From contig OU342806.1 of NCBI GenBank assembly GCA_910591455.2, positions 12,503,426 through 12,567,425 of the forward strand: 64,000 nucleotides of DNA. Reading direction: 5' to 3'. This document shows positions 37,534 through 51,708 of the stretch, in pieces. Position 1 is the first letter of the stretch. Each line of letters begins with the position of its first letter. The notes beneath the pieces were generated by a model. The model was not told the origin of the DNA, ran no database searches, and saw only the letters and a program-made list of their open reading frames with translations. The position numbers were made by a program, and so were the translations under genes. This DNA comes from Pholis gunnellus. Taxonomy: Eukaryota; Chordata; Actinopteri; Perciformes; Pholidae.

Positions 37534-38853
37534 GTAGGTTCGCACGATCCGTGTGATGAGAGGGATTACATTTGTAAGTGAGGAGAAATATTCATGAATT
37601 TTCTTATTTTCATGGTTCTGGCAATCCTTCCTATTAATTATGAGCATGCTACTATTTAATCTTTAATAATATTTGCAGATGCTCTGCAGGCCTTCAATAA
37701 GTCATCCTGCATTTTGTTTCAATGATAAAACTTTCACCACGTTGTCATCCATAATTGACAGTACTTTACACAGTTCATGAACATCATGTGCTCAATCCTT
37801 TATCTTCAATAGGCCTTTAATCTTCCTCTTTTATGCACTGGCTCAACACTAATGCAGAGTACACAGGGCTGTGTGTAGGTGTGTGTGTGCGTGTGTGTGC
37901 GTGTGTGTGGGGGGGGGGTTGCTCGTAGCTGCCACCTCTCTCTGTCCCACTGCCTGATCAAAATACAGCAGCCAGCCACATTTACCCTGTGTGTGACACA
38001 TTTTGGCTAGGGGTTGTGAAAACTGACTACAAGCTTCAGGCACTTTTCATACTAACAGGGTCCTATAGTCTGAGGGCTTTATGTGAACTGCATACTGCCC
38101 ATCTCCCCTTGAAATATCCCTCAGATCTAAGTGGGCACACACTCTGTGATGATAAGAGACGTAACATCTGACTGAGAGCTGACGAAATCACGCAGAGAAT
38201 AGTGTCACAATGACAACGAATTGTCTATTGGTTTAATTTTAAGATTTTTTTTTTTAACCTTCAGTTATTTGTGATGGACGTTCTTTTAAAGGCATTTTCA
38301 TTTGGTACGTGTCATCTGCAAAGTCTATTAAGACAACAAAATCTGAGCTTGGTAAACACTGTGTTCTCCGTCAAACCCAACTGACCAATAGTAACCGTCC
38401 GCTAACGCCTCACTGTAAAACTGTGATAATTCCCGCTTATTCATCACAGAGCCCAAGGGAGAGTTTGTGTGCTCGCAGCTTCATTTGCTCTGAATGAAGG
38501 TTAATGTTCGGAGCGACATGAAAGGTGTTTGATTAGTCTGTGCTTCACCTGTTTTTCTTCCCGTTCTCTGACTCCTTTGTCTGTTTGTTTCACACGTGCA
38601 TCGCCAAAGGCTCGGCTGCATATTCATGGGCACGGGCCTGTTTGCAAAATTCCCTCCAAAGATTTCATAGTATTTTGTTTTTAGAGGGGAAAATAACAAA
38701 TGAGATAAATGTAATATTAAAAACAGAGCTAATTACAACACTGAAAAGAGTCCTTGAAAAACACATGTTGACATTTAGCATACGCCGTGTCCCCGCTATT
38801 GACATTTTCGAGATCTGTATTTGCATTCAACTGGGGTGCGCAGTACTTCACAC

Positions 38854-38855
<2 letters not shown>

Positions 38856-38910
<55 letters not shown>

Positions 38911-38924
38911 TGCACACACACACA
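38856..38924. repeat. (TA)n-(CA)n compound microsatellite in intron 4
   Basis: A TA array to 38890 continues into CA with one TGCA interruption. Confidence 0.95.
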
Positions 38925-41900
38925 TGTCCGTAAGGTGTGGCCACAGCTAATAATTGTGTGTGGTTTGCCCATTAACTTTGAACGATCATTTTTGCTCCAC
39001 TCTGAACTCTCTATTTCTCACACCCTTGTCCTAATTCAATTATCTCTCCCACTTGTGTTCGTCACTCCCTGATTTGCTGCTGAATGAAATGTCATTATGT
39101 TTGCCTAATGAATAGTAATTGGGCTGGGTGCCCGTATACAAAGGTAGAAAATGACCTGAGCTCAATGCAGTTGCGGTTGCACAGTCCTCATAGGTTTAGG
39201 GAAGGTGGGAGCGCATTTCACTTGAACAAGGGAGATAATTGAACTGAACCCTCCTGCAGTATTTTTAAAGAGCCACCTACGTAAAGCACAAGGGGGATTG
39301 ATAAAGTCCTTCCTTGCTCGTTTCTCATTAGTAAATACTGGGAGAACTGCTGAGCAAGGCTGAGTGTTGGTGATGGGAGTAAGCAAAACGTGAGCAGGCC
39401 AGACTGATATTGAACACATTTTAACTAGCATTGTTGTGATAGACTTCTGGTTTTGAAACATCTCCCTCAAATTGTTTGCCTTAGAGGATTTATCTTCAGC
39501 TGAGCTTTAAGGTTTAATTTGTTTATCGATCATAATTGAGTGTTGAGTGTGTGTAAATGTGTTGCTCGTCTGTTCTGCTGCCAGCTTTTATGCGTTTGCT
39601 ACTGCAGTTCAACACTAAATTACAAAGAAAAACCCGCCCAGGACCACTGCCATCTCCACTTCATCTCCCTGCGAATACGTCTCCTTTTGTTTATGTGTGT
39701 GTTCATAGGAGCACATGCAGGCTAATGGTCTTGTACTGTTCAAGCATTACAAAACATTGCCAATGTTAGAGGATTTATTTCCTTTAATACTAAAAATGTA
39801 TACACTTTTCTTACCATATGGTGTTAAGGATACAACTACCTACTGCAAATGGTGTGTGTCCCGTTGTTTTAAGATGTCATGCTTTTGAATCCGCCAGACC
39901 TTCGACATCTCCTTTTAACATGGATCTGACTAATAAATGTGAGATCGAGCCTGGGACCAGAGAGACAGGATTCAGAGCAGAATTGAAGGTTTGTCACAGG
40001 AGTAGTGTGGCGCTGTAGGAAGCTATGAATACACTTTCATCTCACGCACACACATATACCCACATTAAGACACAGACACCGCTCACACATAACACACAGC
40101 CCCTCTCACTATTATTAGCGCCGTAAGAACAAAAGAATTTCTCTGGTAATAGAGCCAAGCTGGGAGGGTGCGTGCGGGGCGTCTGCCAAAAAAAGTGTTT
40201 AAAGATTTAGTTTCCATAAGTTGGCGTCGGTCACAGGACTCATAAATATTTAGCCATTAGGAGAACCTTCTAAAAAGCTCTCCCCATTCTTTTCCAACGC
40301 AGCACGTCGCCTCTCTCTTTCTCCCCCTCTTTCTGGAAACGAGGTATGAGGTACTTGAGGGACGTTTATTTCTAACACCTTGGATCTGAGAAGATGGGGT
40401 GGGCTCCTAAGTTACCGCCAACCTACCCCAGTTTTGATTGGTTTAACACATCGCAATTCAGGTCTGGTGCACTGGTTTTGAAATCAGAGGCAAAGTGGCG
40501 TGATGAGAGAAGGTTTTGGCAGGGTTGAGGTCACGATCAATTTGTTTTAATAAAATTTGGAACAGGTGTGTATTGTATGTTTATATGAGAGTTTATGTCT
40601 ATAACTTTATGTATGTCTAGGTTTGCACTTGCACCAAAGCCTATTTTTTTTCAATGCACCTGCTAAGTTTACCGAGCCTTAGTTTGCGTTTTTAATCAGA
40701 GTTTGAGTATGTTTTCCTACAGACTTAGGTCAGTTGTTAATGTATGGATTGTATTTTTTTTTACGAAAGATTGGATTGTTGTTGTTAATTAATTTAGGGC
40801 ATTTTTAATTATTTATTTTCCTTTTAGTTTTTTTCAAATATACCGATGACTTTGGAAAAATTACAATTTTAAAACCTTATCTTTGAACAACTTACATTTT
40901 GCAGATGATCGGCTTCCTCAAAACGTAATTTTAAAATGACGATGCACGGATACATATTAATCAGCAGGTATTTTTAAATGTGTGGACGTGTTTCGTAGTT
41001 TGTATTCTGCATATGAAAGTATATTAGCAGGGCTTGAACCAGTAGATGAGTGTGTGAGTTGTTTACACTGCATCAGTATTTGAGTGTGTTCTAAGGAGGT
41101 TTGTCTCGCAGTGACATTTGCTAGCGCAGGGTACTCTGCCACCCCTCCCCTTCTCATCCTCTCCTGTCCTCTGTCCTGCCATGAACCCTTCCGCCCACTC
41201 TGGTGCCAACCGTCGACTAGTCAGCTTTGCGTGTTAAAGGATAAATATACTCAAAAATGATTTTTAAAAGGCAGCTACTGGCAATGATTGGACTCCTGCA
41301 TTAATTTTGTCCTTAGGAGGTATTAAAAATCCTGGATAGCAGTTTCTCCATCGACTGCAGCCAAATGGATGCTGTGTTTTGAGTATTCTTGATTTAAAAA
41401 TGGAGAAGAAAAAAAAGAAAAAATCGAATTGTAAGGCATTCTAGGAAGTGACTGAAGCAGAAATTGAAAAATCCAGTACTTAGCAAAAACATCTAACTGA
41501 AAACAAAAACAAAAGAAATTAAAGTAAAGAGGCAAGTAAATTGACATATTGGAGATAAAAAAATGTTGCAAATAAGACAAAAAATGTAGAAACAAATTAA
41601 GCTGGCCTTGTACACAACTCAGATAAATTATAACATTATTATTACTTGAACCTTTGGAATAAAAAATATGTGTAAACACAGCCTTCTTAAAAACACCTCT
41701 TCTAATGTTCCTGTTTGTGCCGATTATGAAATGAGATGAGATATGAGATGTCCATTTACACGGTGTCTGTGTGCGTGTGTGGGGGTGACTCATACTGTAG
41801 CTGGTCCTCTGTTACCCTCTCCTCCATTGTTCCAGTGTTGGGATGGCTGGCCTGACTCCCAGCCCAAACACAATGAGAGGGAGATTTTAGCAGGGCAATT

Positions 41901-42200
41901 GGGACTATTGATTCATGTTTATATCTTACCTTCCTAACTATACTCCCTTTTCACAACCCCCCCCCCCCCCTTCCTCTCTGCACCTTTTCATAAAAAGGAT
42001 GTGTGTCTGATGTTGGGACAGCGAGCACTTTTGTGTGCCTTGTCAACACTCAACCTGGAGAGGAGGGAGCGCGTCAAAAAATACTTTTAAAAAATCCAAC
42101 GTATTAAGGCTGCTACAGTTTACTGTTTGGCTACAGTAAAGCAAAAATACATCTTTAGATATGCTACGCTGTCATGACCATTCAATGACTTTTTCATAAT

Positions 42201-42240
42201 CTTTCTCTTTCTTTCTTTCTTTCTTTCTTTTTCTTTCTTT
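42201..42240. repeat. (CTTT)n microsatellite
   Basis: A tetranucleotide CTTT array with two imperfections. Confidence 0.9.
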
Positions 42241-43312
42241 ACCTCCTTTAACCTTAACTTTTTTACACATGCACTATCACTTCTCCAGGCAGTAATTTGC
42301 CAGAATGCCTTTAAACAACACCCAGAAAAGAGCTAATCAGACATGGACAAAACAAACGTATGAATTGCGTAGTTAGTTTTTGTTCCTTGATGCATGTTTG
42401 AATCTACAGCCTTGACCTTTCCCCTAAAAGAACACGTCTTTACACTGCAATCGGGGTAAAATGGTGTGATAGAAACCTTTGCTTCTCCATTCTAACGGAC
42501 TGACACTAAAGCTGGTGATGCTGTGATTATTTAGCAAATATGATCCCCCTTGGTATTTGCATGTTCATTTATTCTCAGCAATAAGTGTTGGTAAAGGGTT
42601 TTGGGAGAACTGCCAAATACCAACAGTGTGTGCCATCTCCTGTCAACAAATGAGGCCTGACAACATTGTTTTGTGTTTGAAGCTATATAAACCCACTTTC
42701 TTTTCTTTCCGTCCTTCTTCCTTTCTTGCAAGTGCACCACAGATGCATCAAAAATGTGAAACAGTGTTTGCATGACTGGGCTCTGGGGCAGGGACACTAG
42801 AATAGAAAAGTTGCATGAAAATCAAATTACAGCATCAAAAAGAATTTAGCCTCAAAACCGCACAGTTTGAGAAGTGTATCACGACATTTCAAAGAGGATT
42901 CAAGCAGCTGTGGAGGAAAAGCGTCACCTTCCTTCTCCTTACTAAATGTTTAATTCACAGTAACAAGAGATGACATGTTGTTAAGAATCTGTCTTGAGTC
43001 AAATGTTGTGTAACGTTATACATATATTTAGTCCGTCCACCTGATAAAAGTGGAGCAGGGAGGAAAATAGCCGTGGCGTTTTGAAATGTGGCTTCGCTGT
43101 TTATTTTAGTCATCCAGGGACCGTTTTTTTGGGGGGATCCAGACAGGTTTTTGTGCTTCTATGTCTCTTTCGTTTTTTTCCCCTATTTTGTCTCTCTGCA
43201 TGTAGCGGGAATGGCAAAAGCAGAACTGAGGGCCATTAAGTTGAGGAGGAACTGTATTAGAAGTCTTGTTCCCTGGGAAAGCTCCCAGCTGAGATGGGAC
43301 GGCCATATTGGA

Positions 43313-43575
43313 TAAACAGATGGCTGGGGAAAGGAAAGGACAGGCGAGCAGAACAGAGGTGAAACAAAGAGGGGAGATGAGAGAGGGGACGAGTGGAGGA
43401 GGAATGTGAAGAGGGAAGGAAAGAAGAGGGACTAACAAAGAGGAAGAAGTAAGGCAGGGAGAAAATATAAAAGGTGATTTGATGAAGGAGGGGAGTGGAG
43501 GATGCTAAAAGACAAAATATAAATATAAACACAGAAAGAGAGCTGAGAGTTAAAAAAAAAGTCAACAGGAAGGGC
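43313..43575. repeat. Purine-rich tract in intron 4
   Basis: The + strand is dominated by GGAAGAGG-type sequence. The long minus-strand frames over it are low-complexity artefacts. Confidence 0.8.
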
Positions 43576-44368
43576 AAAGGGGCAGGAAAGCGATGAGGTA
43601 ATCTACATGGAACAAGATCTGTAATGTTTACACACAGAAATATATAAACATAAAAATAAATGTAGATATATGTGTAGTTCAGACTGTCTAAATATTTAGT
43701 AAAACTACAATTGAGTCCTTATTTTAATAAAATGTGGACAGTTTTTCCATCAAAAGTATCTTTTCTGATATATATTCTTTTTATTTCGATATTTTATATA
43801 TTTTACTTTTCAGCACATCAATCCCAATATCATGAACCACAAACTAATAAATTCAAACAAATCAAGAATCTACAAAACATGTTTTACCTGTGCGCCATCC
43901 CTGCAGTCAGATATTTTCAGAAAGATACTGGTCATTAATTCTCTTCCAACACAAATTTCAAAAGGTCTTAAAACCTCACAAAATTCAAAGAAATCCACAA
44001 GCATTTTAAGCAGTAGAATTATTTACAGCAGAGACTCTTTCTTGCCCGTTTATTCGACGCCTCTAAGCGGCAGCGTGTCCGTCAATCCCGCGGTATGACA
44101 GATCCCTGGGTTAGGGGCAAGAACAGGGGTGGTGTTCACATCCCACACCTGAATATTCTCCACTTATAGATTTACCTGAGTGAATAATGTAAGGTCCTCT
44201 GATACGCCACACTCTGCCCTGCTGCATAATTTCCCCCCTTCCTCACCTTCCCTCTATCTACACTCATGAATAATACATGAATTTACTTTGGTGAAATTAC
44301 AGTTACACCACCCTCCCGCCCAGGTCAGACCGGACAGTCTTTTTCTATAGTCTGATGCTCCTCGTGCT

Positions 44369-44370
<2 letters not shown>

Positions 44371-44403
<33 letters not shown>

Positions 44404-44670
44404 TCTTTCCATGACCTATCCAAGAGCAGTCTAATTTCCAAGGTGCAACCAAGCGCGTGTGTGCATGTTTGTGCATGTATAAATGTGTGTGTGTGTGTGT
44501 GAGTGTGTCTATGTTGGATAGGGGGTGTGTGTATTGCTCCTGCCCTGCTTTGACCGCTGATTGCACCTTTGCTTTTTTTTCTTCACACTCCATAACTGAG
44601 TGGAAATTAATAAGCCGTTTTAGGCGTGATCTGTGAACCCTGGGAAGCGGTATATCTATACTAGCTCCTA

Positions 44671-44701
<31 letters not shown>
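44371..44701. repeat. Two (CA)n arrays flanking a (GT)n array
   Basis: CA arrays at 44371-44401 and 44672-44701, with GT at about 44484-44508 between them. The GT and CA arrays are mutually complementary and could pair in the transcript. Confidence 0.9.
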
Positions 44702-44704
<3 letters not shown>

Positions 44705-44939
44705 TTCAGAGCCTCAGGCTGCAATGTCTGTCTTGTCATAGAGGTCAACGATCCCCCCGCGCAACAACCTCCCCTCCCGACACCCCAATCCTGACAAACT
44801 GCAAGCGTGATGGGGTTGGCGGCAGCGCGCAGTTGGCAGAGATTTGTATGTGTCCCTGGTCCATTGCATTTGAATTATTCGGCAGGCTGTGTTGCACCCC
44901 CCCAACCCACACACACACACACACCATAGCATGCTTTCT

Positions 44940-45350
44940 TTACCTTAGTTGGGAAGAAAGAAGGTGCATGGAATGACGGAGAAAGAACGAGGGACGTAAG
45001 GAGATGGGGAGTTCAAATGAGTTACAGAAAAAGAAAAGAGAGAGAAGCGCTAAGAAGGTGACATGAGATTGAGTGGCAGAGAAAGAAAAAGAAACATAGT
45101 GACTGATTTAGAGTGAGAAAGTGACCGTGAGAGAAAGAGAGGACAGAGTCGGAGATGGAGTTTGAGACAGAGATATCGCAGCAAAGAGGGAGGGAGAAAA
45201 GAAGAGTTGACAGCGAGATATAAAGAGAGATAGAAGAGAGAGAGAAAGAGAACATGAGAAGGAGATAACGAGGGACAGCCAGAGAAGGACAGAAAGAGGG
45301 AAGTAAGGAAGAGAGGAAAGTGTGTGTGTGTGTGTGTGTGGGGGGGGGGT
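44940..45350. repeat. GA-rich purine tract ending in (GT)n and poly-G
   Basis: 400 bp of AGAGAGAAAG-type sequence, then GT at about 45319-45340, then a run of nine or more G. Confidence 0.85.
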
Positions 45351-45470
45351 TAAATGGGAAGATGAACAAGGGGCTGCAAGAGGCAACAACCAAGGGCATG
45401 AGGAGGAGGAGGAGAGGGGGCATGGTGAAGGACAACAAGGGAGGGTGTGGTGGGGTGAAAAGAGGACCGG

Positions 45471-45471
<1 letters not shown>

Positions 45472-45547
<76 letters not shown>
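45472..45547. repeat. (GT)n followed by a 32-base G run
   Basis: A GT array to 45515 is followed by an uninterrupted run of 32 G, the longest homopolymer in the window. Confidence 0.97.
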
Positions 45548-45548
<1 letters not shown>

Positions 45549-48500
45549 AAGGGGGGAACAGGTGGAAGGTTAATAGGCCTGGAGCAGATCCACCAGACGC
45601 TCTTGGGCTTGATATATGGGCCCAGGGCCTGGCGCGGGGCGTAGGCTTTCAAAGATATATTATTTCATTTGAGGAGCAGCACCATTCTGGCCGACAACCC
45701 CCCCCCCTCACCCCCGCCTCCACCCCCCACAGCCCAGCATTTGTCCAGTGATAGATGACACGCCCCCCCCCCAACACCTCAACATACACACAAAAATACA
45801 CGTACAGTATTGTCCCTCCCAACACACACTCAGAAATTCTGTCAGGAGACTACATTTTCTTTCTCTTTCTTTCCTTCCCTCTTTCTTCATTTCTTTCCCT
45901 CTTTGCCTTCCTCACCCCCTTCTTCCCTCCAGCCTTCCTCGCCCCCTCCCGGCTGTCAGTCTTTCTCCCAGTCTGCAGGCAGGTCCTATGGCCGCCTGTG
46001 TGTTTTTTTAAGTTGCTATTTTAGTGGTAACAATATCTGTTTGATCAGTAGCACTGGGAAGGAGCAGGAGTTTTGTGGAGGGGGGGGTACGGGGGAGGGA
46101 GAGGGGGGTTGGTTTCACAAAGGCCTCTTTTCATTCATAAATTATTGACCATTGCTCAAGACTTCACTCTTTCTTTTTCATAAATACTTTAAACCCCCAC
46201 CCATTTTTTTCCAATAATACCGATATGAAATGGAAAAAGTCAATTTAAGATCCGTTTTAAAAAGACACAGCATGTGGTCAGTCAAAAACACGGCCCACAG
46301 GTGAAATGTACAAACATACAAACTGTAGGGGTGTCAGAGGGACACTGGTAAATTAAAGAGTCCTTATTCCACTGTGTGCAGGCATGTGTTTAGCAGAAGC
46401 TCTTATGGTGTAATCTTTTTTTTTCTCGCTAGGTCAGTATTAATTTCCTGGCATCGCCAACGTCTGTATTTTCCAATAGCATCTGTCATGCTTTGGCTGT
46501 TTGACTGGAGGCGACCACTGATCAAATTTTCCAATGTCCTCCTCACATCCCCCCCCGATGGTTGTAGAATGAGCTTTAAGAGCCTTTCCAAATACTGGAA
46601 TGGTCCCGTAGGTTGAACCCCAGGGGACCGCAGGAAGCCGGAAGGAAGAACAGGAAACTTGTTAAAAGAGAAGATTTAAAGTCGCCCGTCCCAGAGGAGC
46701 GGCAGCTACAAGGAGACGACGGGGGTTAGGAGGTTTTAGCATGCACAAAGTCTGCTCATCTACTTGTTGCTTTGATGAGGGATGAAAGGCTGTCATGAAG
46801 TACGAGTTTACAGAGCTCCCGGACATGATAGACTCAACTGTCCTCAAGAACATTTCCTCTTCCTTGTAGCGTCTTTCTCCTCACTCAAGGAATGTTTTCA
46901 CTGTTTCAACATTTAACTGAAATCCTCACTCAATACGTGAGAGCAGGTAGGGGAGCACACTTGGACACTGACAAGACATGCAACTGTTGACAGATGGATC
47001 AAGTGTCCGCACCACCCCTAAACCTGTAGAAGAGAAGTGTTTTTATAACTGCCATCTATCGCTGCCTTTCTCCATCTCACCCTCCCCTACAAACCACTGC
47101 TGATGATGCAGTAAAGAAAAGCAAAAAAAAAATAAAAAATACCTCCACCTAAGTTTTTCATTTTCAAGCAAGTTAACACAGCCTGATTCGCATTTGCGAG
47201 CACTTTGGGCATTCGGCAGGAGAAAGAGCAGGTCGTGTTTAAGTCTCGTTTGAGGACGATCAGGGTAAAAGCCTTTTTTATTGGCAGGTCCTGCCGCTTG
47301 TTAAGATGGTGACGCAGGTGACTATAGGCTGTGCGGTTAGCCTCGGTGGCCCCGAACTAACAGGGTTGTTGTTTCACAAGTTGGCAACAGTCAGTCAAAT
47401 CAGCAGGGAGAGAGAGAGAGAGAGAGAGCGAGAGTGATTGAAAGGTTTAGAGGATGTGGGCATGAAAGACAAAGAAAATAAGTAAACAAAGTGGATATGG
47501 GGAATTGATGTAGTTGGCCAGGGTGCTAAAGTAATCAACTCAACAGCGTGCGAACACTTTACACACTCCACCAAAGTACAAAGTAGCTTTCTCCCTATCC
47601 TCCTCTCTACTGTGCTTGTAGTTATGAGTCGTGTTAAAGTGTAAGCAGGGAACCTTTCCAAAGTGCCTCCCATCAGAAACTGCGAGACAAAAATGTGGTG
47701 CTCACAGTTTGCTGCGGCAAAGGACAAATTAGAAGTGATCCTCGTAAAAAAGTATCGTTATCTGCCGGCGGGCTCGGTGGCTGAGGGTGCCGATATGTTG
47801 TCAGGCGAGTGGTAAATATACAGACAGAAGTGCCGGCATTTCGCTTCTAAATAGCTCCTGGCTATAGAGTTTCCTAGAGGTCAGAGGGGCCGAGGTGTGG
47901 CTGCCGCTGCCTTATGCCGACCCTCAACCTCTAAACTAAACTCACCACACAAAACTATGCAAACCTGTCAGCTAATTCATCTTCCTCTTTTACATCTTCC
48001 TACATGTGGCCTCTGTAAATGACACAGTTTAGAAAACATTAAAGCTCACATTGAAATCCCATTTCACATTGAAATCTGTTGATGATGACATCTATTCACT
48101 TTATCAGCGCACAATTACTCAGTTTGAAAAATAATAACATTGAAAACTGAACATGTCACTGAGCAACAATTAGCCAGCTATTCCTCTAATACTTCAACTA
48201 AGGGAATGTTCAGTGAAGGTTTATGGGGTAAATAACAGAAGAAGTTGTATTTTCCACTTGACAATGACTCCATTAAACAATTATGGTAATATATGTTTAA
48301 ATAGAAAAAATGTATTAAAAAAATGAGACATTTGCAGTGACGTATCGTGTGTATCTTAAGGGATACTGAACAGCAAACTTCTTCAGGCAAAGATTGTATT
48401 CCTCAAACTGCACTCTGAAACACAATGCTCAACTGGCTTTCCAAGTAAGTTAAAAAAAAACAATAAAAGAAACTCAAAGAGCCCTATAGCTTCTAATGTT

Positions 48501-49823
48501 CCGATGTTGCGTGGCCTCAATTATCTGCGTGTAATCCAGCCTGCCTAGAGGTTGTGACTGTGTCTGCTGCTTTCGTCACTGGGCTGTCAACAGTTGTCCC
48601 CCAATGTCTATTTCTGATGCTTATTTACGGCTCGCCTATTCTGGACAGGGAGTGGGGAAGCTTGGTGGGGTCGGGGGTCCGGGAGACAATAGACAAGACA
48701 GTGGCGGAGCAGAGCCGACAGCTTGCCTTCTAGTTTTACACTTAAAGAGTAGAGGGGTATTTATATTCAACTGGGAAGGCGGGTGATTGAATTTGCACAG
48801 TGATGACTGATGCATGCATTTCATAGGGGTAACACTAGACACTGTGGTTGTGTTGTGACGACGAGCGAGAAATTTCATTGGGGCCGCACGGCAAACAACG
48901 ACCCAGACGAGAAAATGGCTTCAGCCCCGCCGGCAAAGTAGGACAAAGACACCTGTTCTCTATCCTTACTTTAAGCGTTCCTTTCTTTGCTGGTTTTGAT
49001 TTTGCTCTTGCTCATTTCTTTTACACTACACCAGGACTTTTTCATTACTCTCACACCATTCCCTCTTCCTCACCTCTCAATCTGTCAGTCTCTTTCTTCA
49101 TTTCTCCCAAAGCGCCGTGACTGCAAACCTGGCACGAGCTACATATAAATGATTCCATACATGTGAAATAAAAAGGCATGGCACTAATAATAGGCATTTA
49201 CAGTCCCGCGTGCTTTTAGGATTGCGCCCACTTAGAGGAAGATGAAAAGAGGCTTTTCAAGCAAGCTGAAAACAATGACGAGCAATAAACCAAATATGCT
49301 GAAAGGGGTACTTTCTGAAAAGGGTGTCTACAACACACTGAACTTCTGGAAATGAACCAGAAATGCTGAGAAAAAAAAAAGACAAGGTTTTCAGGTGGCA
49401 AGCCGCAGTCTCACCTTCCCTTAGGCTATTACTTTATACGCCACATGTTGCACTGCACTTCCCACCACCATCAGCAGCAGCACCACTAGGCCTCATACTG
49501 CCGCAGCAGTGCTATAGAGAGATTTCTCTCTCCTAATACAGATGCATTCATGGCAGTTTCTGTCAGACGAGTCCTGGCGATACACTTCAGGGAGAAGCAG
49601 GGCTCCATCTGTTCTGCTGCGTTGTGGTTTTGATGCCTCCTCTTCCTTGTACTTTGACTGTTTATATACAACAGGAGCTCCGGAAATGCTCAATTAGCTA
49701 ATTCAGATATTTAATTTGTACATCAAGGGCTGTGATCCCAGTGATCTCTGGAGCTGTGCCATATTTGGATGTGGTTTCACAGCTGTCTGCTCTAAAAAAC
49801 CCACCAACTAAACCCCCTCACAG

Positions 49824-49864
49824 CCCCCCCCCCCCCCCCCCCCCTTAAAAAAAAAAAAAAAAAA
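49824..49864. repeat. C21-TT-A18 homopolymer pair
   Basis: Adjacent poly-C and poly-A tracts; lengths are likely to be polymorphic or error-prone. Confidence 0.95.
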
Positions 49865-51553
49865 CACACCCATCCCAGCGCGTCAAACGCTAATGGGAAT
49901 CTGTCTCCCGCCCTCTCAGACAAGAAGCATCACTGCGTCGTTCTGCATTTTAAAACAGCTTTAGTCTAAGCTTTGTTAAGGTATATTGCATATACAGTGT
50001 GTGTCTGTGGGTATGTCTGTATGTGTGTGTGTGTGTGAGACAGAGTTATGGAGGACTGTCTCGACTGTTCTAAATAATACAGAAGGGGGAAGCCTTTAGC
50101 CTGTCCTCTCTGTCTCCTCTCTTTCTTGTCTTCGCTTCCTCTTAAAAGACAGACAGCCAGACAGGAATTATGGGGTCATTTCCCACTGTCTGTCAACGAA
50201 AGTCACACAGACACAAACACACACAATAGTACAAACACGCAGACACACACACACGTGTACATATATGCATGTACATAAATCCTCTCTTACTCACGTCTGA
50301 CAGTCATAATAACCGTACAATAAAGTGAATGCAAAGCCCTACTTTTAACCAACTCACGCAGAAATCTGCATACACACACACACACACACACTCCCCTCCT
50401 CACCTCCTTATATTGCATCCCCTCCACACACCTTTCACACTCAGCACACAAACACCAAGTCATAAATTGCAGCATTAACTCAAATAATGATTGCACGGCA
50501 TGAAAATTCAATGGATGGGGCTTAATGCCCTGGAATTGCCTGGTAGATTAAGATCTGGGTGTGCGTTTGTGTGTGCTTGGGGAGTCTATAAGGGGGGGTG
50601 TTTGATGGATCAATAGGAGTTCTATGTTCAGCACCTATCAGCCAGGAACCTTAGACAGTCCACTTGCACAACTCATTTTGCATTTTGGATGGCATGCATT
50701 TTCTCAGTCTGCAAAGAGGAGAGTGGTGTGACGGGAAGGGAGCAGGAGGCTGCACATGTAAGTGTGTGTATGCAGGTATAGAAATGACTGTGTGTCTCTG
50801 TGTAAGTATCCAGGTCTTGACATGATTGCGTTTGTTTGTGCATGTGTGTGTGTGTCTTGTGTTGGAGTGGAGGAGGAGGAAGGGTTACTTTTGGGAGATG
50901 CCATTCCCTGGGCTGCATGTGTATTAGCGGTCTAATGTTCATGTGAATAATTGATTAGGGCCTCTCTGTGTTTTTGATAATTAGATGATAGCTTCTTCGC
51001 TCTAAGCCCTGAGATTTCAAGTGTGTGAGTGAGTATGAGAGTGTGTGTGGGGGGGGGGTATCTTTAAAACAATAGCTCTCAAAATGAAAAGAAAAAAACT
51101 CCTTTCCTCTAAGCCACGCACTCATGGATTAACTTTCTTCATAAATGAGGCAACTGTACATACATTTAGTTCTCATAGCCTATCTGGAGATCTCTTTCAT
51201 GTGTTGCCTCACCAATGAGTTGGGCTCACTTTTCTTTAGACATTGTACCACCTGGATTGATTATGTCATACAGGATCATAATAAAACTTTACCTGGAAAG
51301 TTCTGATTTTGTACATATCTATTAAACAGACCAGGTGCAGACCGGACAATAAACATTGCATGCATGAAAAGATATCAATTGAAATTCATGACTGGCCCCT
51401 CAGTGGGCCGTTCTCTTGCCTTATTGATTTGTCTATCTTTCATATGCTTATCCATCAAGTAAAAACAGAATAGGAAAGTTTGGCCGTGCTTGGTTCATCC
51501 TCGGATCCCTGCGCTAATATCAGACAGACGAGAGGGTTTGTTGCCATCGTCAG

Positions 51554-51562
51554 CGACCTTGA
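51554..51562 (-). promoter_or_regulatory. NR5A consensus match in intron 4
   Basis: CGACCTTGA is the reverse complement of TCAAGGTCG and fits YCAAGGYCR. It is 27 bp left of the long AC array. A single match in a 21-kb intron is weak evidence. Confidence 0.25.
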
Positions 51563-51587
51563 GAAAACAAGATGTTCTTCCCACTGC

Positions 51588-51708
<121 letters not shown>

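Noticed and set aside
36988..37647. 219-codon minus-strand frame opposite the large nr5a2 exon
   Set aside because: A shadow of the GC-rich coding strand; no independent evidence for a gene.
41323..41793. 156-codon minus-strand frame
   Set aside because: AT-rich, Phe/Ser/Ile-rich translation with no known motif and no splice or neighbour support.
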